From positions 620,001-684,000 of the forward strand of contig NZ_MKFI01000003.1 of the NCBI RefSeq assembly GCF_001982635.1: a DNA stretch of 64,000 bases. The letters are read 5' to 3'. Made by a program: the position numbers and the translations under genes. Every line of letters starts with the position of its first letter. Position 1 is the stretch's first letter. The DNA is from Bradyrhizobium mercantei. Its GTDB lineage: Bacteria; Pseudomonadota; Alphaproteobacteria; Rhizobiales; Xanthobacteraceae. Of this stretch, positions 1 to 9,325 are shown piece by piece. The notes below the pieces were generated by a model. The model saw nothing but the letters and a program-made list of their open reading frames with translations, had not been told where the DNA came from and ran no database searches.

Positions 1-12
1 TCCGAAGCCTAC

Positions 13-909
13 CTACTCCTTCACCGCGCCCGTCAGCGACGACACGTAGTAGTCGACGAACAGCGAGTAGAACAGCGCGACCGGCAGCGAGCCGAGCAGG
101 GAGCCAGCCATCAGCGCGCCCCATTGGTAGACGTCGCCGGTGACGAGCTCGGTCAGGATCGCGACCGGCACCGTCTTGTTGGCGCCGCTCTGGATGAAGG
201 CGAGCGCGTAGATGAACTCGTTCCACGACAGCGTGAACGAGAAGATCCCGGCTGAGATCAGGCCGGGCACTGCGAGCGGCAGCGTGATCCGCCACAGGAT
301 CTGCAGCCGCGTCGCGCCGTCGACCAGTGCGCATTCCTCGAGCTCGTAAGGGATCGACTTGAAATAGCCGATCAAAAGCCAGGTGCAGAACGGCACCAGG
401 AAGGTCGGATAGACCAGGATCAGCGCCAGCGGTGAATCGAACAGGCCGAACTGCACGATCACGGTGGCGAGCGGAATGAACAGGATCGACGGCGGCACCA
501 GATAGGCGAGGTAGATGCCGAGCCCGACATAGGGGCTGCCGCGGAAGCGCAGACGCTCGATCGCATAGGCGGCGAGCGTCGAGGCGAACAGCGACAGGAA
601 GGTCGAGCCGATCGCGACCATCATGGTAGTCTTCAGCCAGCGCGGATACGAGGTGTCGAACAACAGATGCTTGATGTGTGCGAGCGTCGGCGAGGTGATC
701 CAGAACGGGTTGTGCTCCTTGTAGTTCAGAAGCTCCGCGTTCGGTTTGAACGAGGTGATCGCCATCCAGTAGAACGGGAACAGCAGGATCAGGACGAAGC
801 AGGCGAGCGGCAGATAGATCATCACCACGCGCCGGGTGCGGGAATCCCACGCCATCGTGTCGGGCGTGGCGCTGGCGACGTTGGAGGTTTGGGCAGCGAC
901 GTCAGTCAT
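13..909 (-). CDS. Sugar ABC transporter permease, MalG type
   Basis: This 298-residue inner-membrane protein should form one half of the channel of a binding-protein-dependent carbohydrate importer. After a polar N-terminus of about 28 residues come six likely membrane helices, the first around residues 29-51. The cytoplasmic EAA loop that contacts the ATPase is visible at about residues 190-211 (EECALVDGAT, then the LP pair). The start overlaps the stop of the upstream permease by 8 bases, so the two are probably translationally coupled. The stop is 13 bases from the left edge. No ATP-binding gene lies in the window, so it is probably just left of base 1. The substrate cannot be read from the sequence; sugars or polyols are typical of the family. 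Confidence 0.9.
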   Translation of the reverse strand: MTDVAAQTSNVASATPDTMAWDSRTRRVVMIYLPLACFVLILLFPFYWMAITSFKPNAELLNYKEHNPFWITSPTLAHIKHLLFDTSYPRWLKTTMMVAIGSTFLSLFASTLAAYAIERLRFRGSPYVGLGIYLAYLVPPSILFIPLATVIVQFGLFDSPLALILVYPTFLVPFCTWLLIGYFKSIPYELEECALVDGATRLQILWRITLPLAVPGLISAGIFSFTLSWNEFIYALAFIQSGANKTVPVAILTELVTGDVYQWGALMAGSLLGSLPVALFYSLFVDYYVSSLTGAVKE

Positions 910-1858
910 TGGCCTCTCCCTGCTGCCATTTGCGCCGCGCGAGGCCGAAATAGCTGAACAATGTCGCGAACACGAGGAACGGGATCATCGAGACCGCGAT
1001 CGCCGCACCCTCGCCGAGCTCGCCGCCGGCGATGCCGCGCTGGAACGCCAGCGTCGCGAGCAAATGCGTCGAGTTGACCGGGCCGCCGCGGGTGATGGCG
1101 TAGACGAGCTGGAAATCGGTGAAGGTGAAGATGATCGAGAACGTCATCACGATCGCCAGGATCGGCATCATCATCGGGAAGGTGATGTAGCGGAAGCGCT
1201 GCCAGGAGGTGGCGCCGTCGAGCATCGCGGCCTCATAGAGCGAGGGCGAGATGGTCTGCAATCCCGCGAGCAGCGAGATCGCGACGAACGGGATGCCGCG
1301 CCAGATATTGGCCGCGATCAGCGAGAACCGCGCCGGCCAGGGCGAGCCGAGGAAATCGACATTGTCGTCGCGCAGATGCAGCACGTCGACCAGCAGGTAG
1401 GAGATGATCGAGAATTGCGGATCGTAGATCCACCAGAACGCCAGCGCGGAGAGCACCGTCGGCACGATCCACGGCAGCAGCACGATGGCGCGGATCAGGC
1501 TCTTGAGCGGGAAATGGTTGTTGAGCAATAGCGCCAGCCAGAAGCCGAGCGCGAACTTCCCGAAGGTTGCGACTGCGGTGTAGAAGATCGAGTAGAACAC
1601 CGCGTTCCACCACAAGGGATCCTTGAGCAGGTACTGGAAGTTCTCCAACCCGATATAGATGCCGCGCTGGCCGATCGTGGTGTCGGTGAAGGCGAGCCAG
1701 ATGCCGAGCCCGAGCGGATAGGTGAGGAACACCAGCAAGAGACCGATCGCCGGTGCAAGGCACATCACGATCAGGAACGGCTTGTAGTCGAACAGGCGCG
1801 CGAGCCAGCCTGGCTGGTGCAGCGTCGCGCCGCGCGATGGGAGGGTGGTTACGGACAT
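902..1858 (-). CDS. Sugar ABC transporter permease, MalF type
   Basis: This is a 318-residue permease and partner of the MalG-type gene directly downstream. The first membrane helix is near residues 28-50, and the EAA loop is at about 209-228 (YEAAMLDGATSWQ). The single large periplasmic loop of E. coli MalF is absent, as in most short members of this family (UgpA/MsmF-like). It lies between the binding-protein gene and the second permease, which is the usual order for a binding protein, permease, permease operon. A 130-base gap holding a palindromic repeat separates it from the binding-protein gene. Start choice: ATG at 1858 directly follows the repeat region; a longer frame running into the repeat was rejected. 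Confidence 0.9.
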   Translation of the reverse strand: MSVTTLPSRGATLHQPGWLARLFDYKPFLIVMCLAPAIGLLLVFLTYPLGLGIWLAFTDTTIGQRGIYIGLENFQYLLKDPLWWNAVFYSIFYTAVATFGKFALGFWLALLLNNHFPLKSLIRAIVLLPWIVPTVLSALAFWWIYDPQFSIISYLLVDVLHLRDDNVDFLGSPWPARFSLIAANIWRGIPFVAISLLAGLQTISPSLYEAAMLDGATSWQRFRYITFPMMMPILAIVMTFSIIFTFTDFQLVYAITRGGPVNSTHLLATLAFQRGIAGGELGEGAAIAVSMIPFLVFATLFSYFGLARRKWQQGEAND

Positions 1859-1874
1859 TGAATGCTCGTCTCCT

Positions 1875-1958
1875 CGTCATTGCAAGGAGCGAAGCGACGA
1901 AGCAATCCACTTTCCGTCTGTGGCGCTATGGATTGCTTCGCTTCGCTCGCAATGACGG
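1875..1958. repeat. Dispersed palindromic repeat, family R1 copy 1
   Basis: This imperfect inverted repeat has outer arms GTCATTGC and GCAATGAC and inner arms reading GAAGCAATCCA and GGATTGCTTC. Further copies are at 6510-6596 and 35551-35710. It fills the gap between the two first genes of a transport operon, so its RNA hairpin could affect the ratio of binding protein to permease. That effect is an inference. Confidence 0.85.
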
Positions 1959-1990
1959 TTGATTTAAGTTGCGCAGTTCAATGACCGCCG

Positions 1991-3337
1991 TTACCGGTTC
2001 TGCCGCCGGAAGTAGCGCTTGGCGCGCTGCTCCGCTTCCGCGGCAGCCGCCTCGGGCGTTGCCGCATCGGTCGCGACGGAGGCGCACATCTGCACCAACA
2101 CATAGTCGGCGGTGACAGCGCCGGTCGCGGTCGAGATTGGTCCCTTGTAGCCGTTGTAGTAGGCGCTCTTCATCGTCTCCTTGAAGATCGAGACCCTGGG
2201 ATCGCCCGACCACACCGCAGCGTCCGCGTAGGCCGCGAGCGGCTGCGACCAGTAGCCGGAGTTGGCGTTGAGCCACGGCTCGTATTGCTCCTTCTCCAGC
2301 ATGAATTGCAGGAACGCCTTCGCCGCGTTGGGGTAGGGGCTGTGCTTGAACACCATCGCATTCAAGGTCAGGCCCGACATCGGCGATGTCGATGCCAGTC
2401 CCTTGGGCAGGAACTGATGTGCGGTATCGTCGGCGATCGCCTTGGTCGCGGGATCGTTCTTCAGCGAGAAGTACAGCGAGACGCCGTTGGCGGTGAGACC
2501 AATCTCCTGTGAGGAGTAGGCGCGGTTGTTGGAGACGTCGTTCCAGGACGGCGTGCCGGCGATGAAGGTCGGATAGAGTTCCTTGAGGTATTTCAGCGCG
2601 GCGATCGTCTCCTTGCTGTTGACGATGATATTGCCTTCCTCATCGAGCAGCGCTGCGTTGTGCGACCACAACAGCCAGTTGGCGAAGCCGTTGCCGTCGC
2701 CGACGGCGTTGCCGAGCGCGAAGCCGGCCGGCTTGCCCGCCGCCTTCAGCTTCTTGCAGAGCTCGAGGATGCCGGCATGGTCTTCCGGCACCTTGTCGAA
2801 GCCGGCTGCATTGACCAGCGACTTGCGGTAGACCAGCGGGCCGCCGGAGGCGCCGAACGGCAGGCCGATCCAGCTCTTCGACTTCGAGCGCATGCCGTAG
2901 CGCTGTGCTAGCGCGAGCCAGCCGCCGTAGCGACTGCCGAGATAGTCGGCGACGTCGGTCAGCTCGATCAGCTTGTCGATATAGATGTGCGGCGCATCGC
3001 CGAAGCCGATGATGATGTCGGGGCCGGCGCCGGAGTTCGAGGTCACTGCGGTCTGCTGGTTGATGTCCTCCCAGCCGACGAAGTCGACCTTGATCTCGAC
3101 GCCGGTCTTGTCGGTGAACTTCTTGGCATTGGCGCGGAACACGTCTTCGTCGGCCTGGACGAAGCGCACCGGCCGCAGCATGCGCAGGCTCGCGCCCTTT
3201 TCGATCGGCAGCGACGGCGCTGCCACGTCGGCAGCCTTGACCTTCGAGGCTTCCTGCGCCGAAGCGCCGGTGATTGCCAGTGTTGCCGCTGAAGCTCCCA
3301 GCGCCAGCGCGTCGCGACGCGTGACCTCGTACGTCAT
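1991..3337 (-). CDS. Sugar ABC transporter substrate-binding protein (family 1)
   Basis: This is a 448-residue periplasmic solute-binding protein, first gene of the importer operon. The N-terminus carries a twin-arginine-like signal (TRRDALALGASAATLA) with a probable cleavage after the Ala-Ser-Ala near residue 27, so export through Tat is likely. The mature part has the layout of family-1 carbohydrate-binding proteins, including a stretch with GWEDINQQTAV and an early RPVRFVQADEDVF segment. The ATG at 3337 has an AGGGAG ribosome site about 10 bases upstream. A permease pair follows and a D-2-hydroxyacid dehydrogenase gene precedes it on the same strand, 132 bases away. That may mean the substrate is a hydroxy acid or polyol metabolised by that enzyme; this is only a guess from position. 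Confidence 0.9.
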   Translation of the reverse strand: MTYEVTRRDALALGASAATLAITGASAQEASKVKAADVAAPSLPIEKGASLRMLRPVRFVQADEDVFRANAKKFTDKTGVEIKVDFVGWEDINQQTAVTSNSGAGPDIIIGFGDAPHIYIDKLIELTDVADYLGSRYGGWLALAQRYGMRSKSKSWIGLPFGASGGPLVYRKSLVNAAGFDKVPEDHAGILELCKKLKAAGKPAGFALGNAVGDGNGFANWLLWSHNAALLDEEGNIIVNSKETIAALKYLKELYPTFIAGTPSWNDVSNNRAYSSQEIGLTANGVSLYFSLKNDPATKAIADDTAHQFLPKGLASTSPMSGLTLNAMVFKHSPYPNAAKAFLQFMLEKEQYEPWLNANSGYWSQPLAAYADAAVWSGDPRVSIFKETMKSAYYNGYKGPISTATGAVTADYVLVQMCASVATDAATPEAAAAEAEQRAKRYFRRQNR

Positions 3338-3469
3338 GTCGTTTGCACTCCCTGCTTTTTACTGCACCTTCCCGGCGTTGGCCGCCGGTGAAGGCCTTGT
3401 CGTCCTTGCGCGCCTGCCGCGCGAAGTGCTCATTGAGAGAAGAGCCTTCGCGCGAGAGGTGCACTCCGT

Positions 3470-4513
3470 CTAGCTGTTCGGACCGCGATCCATGCTGACG
3501 GGCTGCCAGCGGCGCAGCGCGGTGTCTTGCAGCACCGACGGGTTGACGCAGCTTACCGGCCACATGCCTTGCAGCACTAGTGACAATTCGTAGCCCACGC
3601 GACGCTTGCGTGCCTCGTCAAAACGTGCCGATGCCGAGGCGACGTGGGCGGTCAAGGTAACATTGTCCATCCCCAGCATCGGATTGTTGTGCGACGGCGG
3701 TTCCTTCTCCAGCACGTCGAGCGCGGCATGGGCGATCCAGCCTTCCTGCAGCGCCTTGATCAGGGACTCCTCGTCGACGGTGGCGCCGCGGCCGGTGTTG
3801 ATGAAGATGGCCGATTTCTTCATCTGGCGAAAATGCTTCTCGGACAGCATGTGGTGCACCTCGGGCCGTGCCGGGGCGTGCATCGAGACGAAGTCCGACT
3901 GCGACAGCACCTCCGACAATGTCGAGGGGATCACGCCGTGGTCGTACATCAGCGTCTCCTGGATGAAGGGATCGTAGGCCATCATCCGAAGGCCGAACGG
4001 CGCGGCGCGTTTGGCCACCGCGCGGGCGACCCGGCCGAACGAGATGAAGCCGAGCGTCTGGCCCATCAGCCGCGGAATCTTCAGAAGCGCCGGGCGGCCT
4101 TCGGCCCAGCGGCCGCTGCGCACCATCTTGTCCTGCTCGATCAGGCGGCGGAAGCCGGCGAGCAGCAGCATCATGGCGTGGTCGGCGACCTCCTCGATGA
4201 AGGTGTCGGGGATGTTGGTGACGGGGATGCCGCGGGCAGTCGCGGCCTTGACGTCGACCGAGTCGACGCCGACGCTGCCGAGCGTGATCACCTTGCAGTT
4301 CTCGAGCGCATCGATGACCGCTTTCGTGATCGGCATGCCCTTGGCGTAGATCGCATCCGCGGTGCGGGCCGCGGCGATGAATTCGGCTTCATTGGCCGGC
4401 GCCTCGACGATCTCCGCGCCGATCGGATCGAGCGCCTCGCGTTCATAATCGTAGCCGCCGCCGGCGACCGTGAAGCTCGCGCCCTTCGGCGTCACCACCC
4501 TGAATTTCGACAT
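3470..4513 (-). CDS. D-2-hydroxyacid dehydrogenase, NAD-dependent
   Basis: This 347-residue enzyme of the D-isomer-specific 2-hydroxyacid dehydrogenase family interconverts 2-hydroxy and 2-oxo acids with NAD(P). The catalytic set is visible: Arg in NTGRG, Glu in DVLEKEP and His in LTAHVAS. The dinucleotide fold reads LGFISFGRVARAVA, a variant in which the usual first glycines are partly replaced. The start was set at ATG 4513 because GGGAGCAG lies just before it and family homology begins at MSKFRV; an upstream in-frame ATG would add 33 low-complexity residues. It lies just before the sugar importer genes on the same strand and is divergent from a chemoreceptor gene. The exact substrate is not determinable. 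Confidence 0.88.
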   Translation of the reverse strand: MSKFRVVTPKGASFTVAGGGYDYEREALDPIGAEIVEAPANEAEFIAAARTADAIYAKGMPITKAVIDALENCKVITLGSVGVDSVDVKAATARGIPVTNIPDTFIEEVADHAMMLLLAGFRRLIEQDKMVRSGRWAEGRPALLKIPRLMGQTLGFISFGRVARAVAKRAAPFGLRMMAYDPFIQETLMYDHGVIPSTLSEVLSQSDFVSMHAPARPEVHHMLSEKHFRQMKKSAIFINTGRGATVDEESLIKALQEGWIAHAALDVLEKEPPSHNNPMLGMDNVTLTAHVASASARFDEARKRRVGYELSLVLQGMWPVSCVNPSVLQDTALRRWQPVSMDRGPNS

Positions 4514-4783
4514 TGTCTGCTCCCGATGTGAGGTCTTCTGTTCTTGCTTCTTGCTGGTCTGCGGCTTGGTGTTCTTGCTTCTTGGAGCGCGGCTTGCATC
4601 GCCGCTTCCCATACTTGTACGCGAGCTGCGCTGCCCTCTCTACAATTGCCGGTTGGTCCGCGGCGCGATTCTCCGGGCTTCTACGGGGAACCTCCGTAAC
4701 CATCAGGTAAAGGGTCTCACATTACGGTGAGCGGAATCAATCCGCCAATCGCGTCGCGTTCCCCGCCTCTTCTGGAGATCCCC

Positions 4784-6469
4784 GTGAAGCTGTCAAATTT
4801 GAAGATCACCCCCAAGCTCGGCATTCTGGTGGGGGTGACCCTCCTTGGTCTGTGCACGGCCGGCATCCTCGCCGGTCAGCTGATGCAGCGTGAGATGACA
4901 AATGCTCGCATCGACCAGGCCAAGGCCATCGTCGAGATGGCGAAGAACATGGCGGCGAGCCTGAAGAAGGAGGTCGACGCCGGGAAGCTGACCAAGGAGG
5001 CTGCGCTGGCCGAGTTCGGCAAGCGCGCCAACGCCATGACCTACGACAACGGCTCGGGCTATCTGTTCGGCACCGACTACAGCGGCATCACGGTGCTGGC
5101 GCCCGATCCGAAGCAGGTCGGAACCAACCGCATGGACGTCGTGACCAATGGCCGCAAGCTGTCGCAGGAACTGATGGACGGCGTGAAGTCGAAGGGCGAC
5201 ATCCTGCTGTTCTACGAATACGTGAAGCCCGGCCAGGAGACGCCGATCCGCAAGCTCGGCTACGCGGTCGCGGTCCCCGGCTTCGACATGTATCTCGGCA
5301 CCGGCGCCTATCTCGACGACATCGACGCCAAGATGCGCCCGATCGCCTGGCTGCTCGGCCTCGCGATATTCGGTATCGGCATCATCTCGAGCTCGGTTGC
5401 CTGGTTGATCGGCCGCAGCATCTCCCGTCCGCTCAATTTGCTCGGCAGCCGCATGCGCGACATTGCCGACGGCAAGCTCGACGGCGACATTCCGGGCGTC
5501 GGCCGCGGCGATGAGGTCGGCGGGATGGCGGCGACCGTGCAGATCTTCAAGGACAACGCGATCCGTATCCGCGACCTCGAGCAGGCCGAGGCTGCGACGC
5601 AGGCGCGCGCCACGGCCGAACGCCGCAGCGCGATGCAGGGCCTTGCGAGCGATTTTGAGCGCAGCGTGAACGGCATCGTCCGCACGGTGGCCTCCGCCGC
5701 CGCCGGCATGCAGACCACGGCGCAGTCGATGACCGCGACCGCCAGCGACGCCAGCGCGCGGGCCGCCACCGTCGGCGCCGCCTCCGACAGTGCCTCCAAC
5801 AATGTCGGCACCGTCGCCGCTGCCGCCGAGGAGCTCTCGAGCTCGGTTGCCGAGATCTCCCGCCAGGTGGCGCGCTCCAGCGAGGTCGCAAGCCAGGCGG
5901 TCGCCGATGCCGAGCGCACCAATGCGACCGTGCAGGCGCTCTCCACCGGCGCCGAGAAGATCGGCGAGGTGGTCAAGCTGATCCATTCGATCGCCGCCCA
6001 GACCAATCTGCTCGCGCTCAACGCCACCATCGAGGCGGCGCGCGCCGGCGAATCCGGCCGTGGCTTCGCGGTGGTCGCCTCCGAGGTGAAGGCGCTGGCC
6101 AACCAGACCGCCAAGGCGACCGAAGAGATCTCGGCGCAGGTCGCCGCGATGCAGGCCTCCACCGGCGAGGCGGTGACCTCGATCGGCGGCATCACCGCGA
6201 CGATCGCGCAGATGAGCGAGATCACCGCCTCGATCTCGACCGCGATCGACCAGCAGGGCGATGCGACGCGCGAAATCGCGCGCAACATCCAGCAGGTCGC
6301 GGCCGGCTCCAGCGAGATTTCCGCCCATATCGGCGGCGTCACCACCGCGGCCGCCGCCACCGGCACTGCGGCCGGCGACGTGCTGTCGAATGCGCGCGAG
6401 CTCGACACCCAGTCCGGCATGCTGCGCAACGCGGTGGACGAGTTCCTACAGAAGGTCCGGGCGGCCTAA
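4784..6469 (+). CDS. Methyl-accepting chemotaxis protein with Cache sensor
   Basis: This membrane chemoreceptor is 561 residues long from GTG 4784. The order is a membrane helix at about residues 11-30, a periplasmic single-Cache domain to about residue 185 (with [11 protein letters not shown] and [11 protein letters not shown]), a second helix near 188-212, a HAMP segment, and a long coiled-coil signalling domain. The conserved hairpin tip reads [20 protein letters not shown]. Cache domains of this type often bind small organic acids; the ligand here is unknown. GTG 4784 is preferred because GGAG stands 7 bases upstream. An ATG at 4727 in the same frame would add 19 residues and has no obvious ribosome site. 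It should signal to CheA/CheW encoded elsewhere and so control the flagella encoded near 46-60 kb. Confidence 0.9.
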   Translation: MKLSNLKITPKLGILVGVTLLGLCTAGILAGQLMQREMTNARIDQAKAIVEMAKNMAASLKKEVDAGKLTKEAALAEFGKRANAMTYDNGSGYLFGTDYSGITVLAPDPKQVGTNRMDVVTNGRKLSQELMDGVKSKGDILLFYEYVKPGQETPIRKLGYAVAVPGFDMYLGTGAYLDDIDAKMRPIAWLLGLAIFGIGIISSSVAWLIGRSISRPLNLLGSRMRDIADGKLDGDIPGVGRGDEVGGMAATVQIFKDNAIRIRDLEQAEAATQARATAERRSAMQGLASDFERSVNGIVRTVASAAAGMQTTAQSMTATASDASARAATVGAASDSASNNVGTVAAAAEELSSSVAEISRQVARSSEVASQAVADAERTNATVQALSTGAEKIGEVVKLIHSIAAQTNLLALNATIEAARAGESGRGFAVVASEVKALANQTAKATEEISAQVAAMQASTGEAVTSIGGITATIAQMSEITASISTAIDQQGDATREIARNIQQVAAGSSEISAHIGGVTTAAAATGTAAGDVLSNARELDTQSGMLRNAVDEFLQKVRAA

Positions 6470-6509
6470 GGCCGACGCGTAGGGAGGGGTAGTCGAAGGA
6501 CCTTCACCC

Positions 6510-6596
6510 CGTCATTGCGAGCGAAGCGAAGCAATCCATCTTTCCACATATGCGGGGCGATGGATTGCTTCGTCGCTTCGCTCCTCGCAATGACGG
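6510..6596. repeat. Dispersed palindromic repeat, family R1 copy 2
   Basis: This is the same long inverted repeat as at 1875-1958, with arms CGTCATTGCGAGCGAAGC and GCTCCTCGCAATGACGG. It lies between two convergent genes, where it may also act as a two-way transcription stop. Confidence 0.85.
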
Positions 6597-6603
6597 CCGC
6601 TCC

Positions 6604-7575
6604 CTACTGCTTCTCGATCCCGGCGTCGGCGATCAGCTTCTCCCACAGCACGAGCTGCTCCTTGAGGAACGCCTCGAACTCCTCGGGCGTGCCGGAGAAC
6701 GCCTCCATGCCGCGCTCGGCGAGCTGGCTCTTGATGTCCGGCCGCTCGATGATCTTGCGGATCTCCGCGTTCAGCCTGACCACGACGTCCTTCGGCAGAT
6801 TGGCGGGACCGAGATAGCCCTGCCAGGAGGTGATGTCGAAGCCCTTCACGGTTTCGTCCATCGTCGGCAGGTCCGGCAGCAGCGCGGACTTGCGCTTGGT
6901 GGTGACGGCGAGCGGCTTCAACGCCTTGGCGTTGACGTGCGGCAAGCCGGTCGGGACATCGATGAACATCATCGAGATGCGGCCGGCGATGACGTCGGTC
7001 AGCGCCGGCGGCGAACTCTTGTAGGGCACGTGCAACAGGTCGATGCCGGCGAGGCGGGCGAAAGTCGCGCCCGAGACGCTCGCCGACGACGAGCCGCTGG
7101 CATAGGAGTATTTGCCCGGCTCCTTCTTGGCGAGCGCGATCAGCTCGGCGACCGAGTTCGCCGGGATATCCGGATGGATCACCAGCATGAAGGGCAGGTC
7201 GCCGGTGCGCGCGATCGGGGTGAAATCCTTGATCGGATCGTAGTTCATGGTCTTGAGCAGATACGGATTGGCCGAGTGCGTCGTGTTCGTGGTGACGAAC
7301 AGCGTGTAGCCATCCGGCGCGGCGCGGGCGACATAGTTCGCCGCGATCGAGCCGTTGGCGCCGGCGCGGTTGTCGATCACCATGCCGACGCCGAGCGCAA
7401 CGCCGAGCTCCTTGGAGATCAGCCGCGTCGTGGTGTCGGTGCCGCTGCCGGCGGCGAACGGCAGCACCAGCGTGATGTTGCGGGTGGGGTAGGTCTGGGC
7501 GAGTGCCGCGCCGGATGTCGCCGCAAGCACGGCAGCGGCTGCGGCTACCAGGCACCAGTATCGTCTCGATCCCAT
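6604..7575 (-). CDS. Tripartite tricarboxylate transporter binding protein (TctC/Bug family)
   Basis: This 323-residue exported protein has a Sec signal peptide (hydrophobic stretch to about residue 25, cleavage after ALA). The mature start YPTRNITLVLPFAAGSGTD is the hallmark of the Bug family of periplasmic receptors, which bind carboxylates through that first loop. No TctA or TctB membrane gene lies nearby, so this is an orphan receptor, as is common for the greatly expanded Bug family of Betaproteobacteria and bradyrhizobia. It stands alone on the minus strand, convergent with the chemoreceptor. The 258 bases upstream of it contain no recognisable gene. The ligand cannot be inferred. Confidence 0.9.
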   Translation of the reverse strand: MGSRRYWCLVAAAAAVLAATSGAALAQTYPTRNITLVLPFAAGSGTDTTTRLISKELGVALGVGMVIDNRAGANGSIAANYVARAAPDGYTLFVTTNTTHSANPYLLKTMNYDPIKDFTPIARTGDLPFMLVIHPDIPANSVAELIALAKKEPGKYSYASGSSSASVSGATFARLAGIDLLHVPYKSSPPALTDVIAGRISMMFIDVPTGLPHVNAKALKPLAVTTKRKSALLPDLPTMDETVKGFDITSWQGYLGPANLPKDVVVRLNAEIRKIIERPDIKSQLAERGMEAFSGTPEEFEAFLKEQLVLWEKLIADAGIEKQ

Positions 7576-7833
7576 GTCGTCGTCCCCCCGCAGGGGCCCT
7601 GAGCAGGCCCATTGCGGCCGAAGCTAGCCCGGCCGCCAGGCCTGCGGAAGCCGTGCCGGCAGCAGCCTTTCGCCGCAGCGCCACTCACGGACCGTCGCAG
7701 GGCGCGCTGTCAAAATATCGAAAACAACCCCATGCAAAGGAGCCGGTGACGGCCGGCGCACCACCGGCCGACTTGACACGTCGGGCAACTCAGTGTCATA
7801 TTTCTAATATTCCGAAAAGCCGGCCGTGTGGCT

Positions 7834-8217
7834 CTACGATCCCGCCGGGAAGACCTGCGCGACGTGAAACGCCTTGGTGGTGACGAGCCACCTGCCGTCG
7901 ATCCGGTGAAACACGAGATGGTCGATGAAGCCGGTCTGGCCGGCCCTGACGCGCACCTTGGCAATGGCAAGGTCAGGTGCGGTCTGCTCGATGCTGATGA
8001 TGGCCTCCTCGCGCGGCGAGTTCATCGCCGCCGGCGAGGGGCGGCTGCGGATGAAGTCGCGGAATTCCGCGGCCGACCGCACGGTGTGCTTGCCGTCCCG
8101 GATGCCGTGCACGATGCAGCCATCGTAGAACACGTCGCGGAACCGGCTGTCGTCGGCGTCGTACATCAGGCTGAAATAGCCGTCGATCGCGGATGCGATA
8201 GCTGGGATGTCGCTCAT
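7834..8217 (-). CDS. NTF2-like (SnoaL-type) protein
   Basis: This 127-residue soluble protein has the cone-shaped NTF2-like fold suggested by its pattern: an N-terminal helix (IASAIDGYFSLMYDAD), a central SAAEFRDFIRSRP segment and the ending DGRWLVTTKAFHVAQ. Members include small enzymes, enzyme subunits and putative lumazine-binding or nuclear-transport-like proteins, so no reaction can be assigned. It is divergent from the LysR-type regulator at 8353, with 135 bases between the starts and two dyads in that gap, so it is the likely target of that regulator. Confidence 0.75.
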   Translation of the reverse strand: MSDIPAIASAIDGYFSLMYDADDSRFRDVFYDGCIVHGIRDGKHTVRSAAEFRDFIRSRPSPAAMNSPREEAIISIEQTAPDLAIAKVRVRAGQTGFIDHLVFHRIDGRWLVTTKAFHVAQVFPAGS

Positions 8218-8253
8218 TGCAAAGTCTCCGTTGCTGATGATGTGGCGGTGGCC

Positions 8254-8273
8254 TCACCGGATCGAACCGGTGA
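8254..8273. promoter_or_regulatory. Dyad in LysR divergent promoter region
   Basis: The sequence TCACCGG, six bases, CCGGTGA is a perfect 7-base-arm inverted repeat in the gap between the NTF2-like gene and the divergent LysR gene. A second dyad, GTCATC then GATGAC, is at 8322-8338. Position and symmetry suit a LysR-type binding site; function is inferred. Confidence 0.4.
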
Positions 8274-8352
8274 TCTGCGCCGACAGTGGCCGATACGGCA
8301 GCGGAGTGCTACGACTGGGCGGTCATCTCTTGGATGACTGAGAGGCATCGGC

Positions 8353-9318
8353 ATGGACGACGTGGACGGTCGGTTGGTCGGCGGCTTGATGGTGCTGGCG
8401 GCGGTCGCGGATGCCCGCAGTTTTGGCAGGGCCGCGGAGCGGCTGGGCATGACCCAGTCCGGTGTCAGCAAGGCGATCGCGAAGCTCGAGGCACGCCTCG
8501 ACGCCAGGCTGGTTCATCGCACGAGCCGCGCCGTCGAACTCACCGAGGAGGGACGCGCCCTCTGCGAGCGGGTCGCTCAGCACCTGGCCGGGATCGGCGA
8601 TGCCGCCGCGGAAACCTCGAAGGCCCGCGATGCGGTCCGCGGCCGATTGCGGGTCAATGTCGATCCGCTGTTCTCGCGAATGGTGCTGTCGCCGAAGCTG
8701 AGCGAGTTCTTGCTGCGCAATCCGGAAATGGAGCTGCGGCTCGAGACCCGGGATCGGATCGCGGATCTGGTGAGCGACGGCTTTGATCTGGCGGTGCGCT
8801 TCGGCGAGCCGCTACCGTCGGCGTTGATCGCGCGCCGCATTCTCGATGCGCGTGTTCTCACGCTCGCCTCGCCGGCCTACCTCGGACGTCATGGGCGGCC
8901 GGTTCATCCGCGCGACCTCGCGAGCCGCGATCATCAATGCATCCACGCCATCGATGCGGCGACCGGACGCCCCTTCGAGTGGGAGTTTTGGCGCGGCGGC
9001 GAGGTCGTGCCGGTTGCGGTCAACGGGCGGCTCACCGTCACCGATTCAGGCACCAAGCTCGGCGCCTGCCTGGCCGGCTTCGGCATTGCGCAGGTGATCG
9101 ATATCGGGCTCGACGATCATCTGAAGAGCGGCGCGCTGATCGACCTGTTTCCGGATTGGCCCGACGAGCGTTTTCCGCTCTACGTCTATTACGCCTCCCG
9201 CAACCATCTGCCGGCCAAGGTCAGAAAGTTCATCGACTTCGTCACGGAAGCGCTGGCGGCAAAGCCCGCTGCGGATTCACCGAGGAGCGCCGCAGCGCGC
9301 TTGCGCAGGGCGGGATAA
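8353..9318 (+). CDS. LysR-family transcriptional regulator
   Basis: This is a 321-residue regulator. The N-terminal winged helix-turn-helix covers about residues 8-66, with the typical SFGRAAERLGMTQSGVSKAI recognition region and the TEEGRALCERV wing end. The effector-binding domain follows from about residue 95 (GRLRVNVDPLF). ATG 8353 has GAGG upstream. It is divergent from the NTF2-like gene and probably controls it, as is common for LysR proteins and their neighbours. The downstream gene is convergent and starts an unrelated unit. Confidence 0.92.
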   Translation: MDDVDGRLVGGLMVLAAVADARSFGRAAERLGMTQSGVSKAIAKLEARLDARLVHRTSRAVELTEEGRALCERVAQHLAGIGDAAAETSKARDAVRGRLRVNVDPLFSRMVLSPKLSEFLLRNPEMELRLETRDRIADLVSDGFDLAVRFGEPLPSALIARRILDARVLTLASPAYLGRHGRPVHPRDLASRDHQCIHAIDAATGRPFEWEFWRGGEVVPVAVNGRLTVTDSGTKLGACLAGFGIAQVIDIGLDDHLKSGALIDLFPDWPDERFPLYVYYASRNHLPAKVRKFIDFVTEALAAKPAADSPRSAAARLRRAG

Positions 9319-9325
9319 CCCGGCG

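Noticed and set aside
7580..7833. A small gene between the TctC-like and NTF2-like genes
   Set aside because: Frames exist but have poor starts, mixed codon use and no recognisable pattern; I see only a gene-free stretch.
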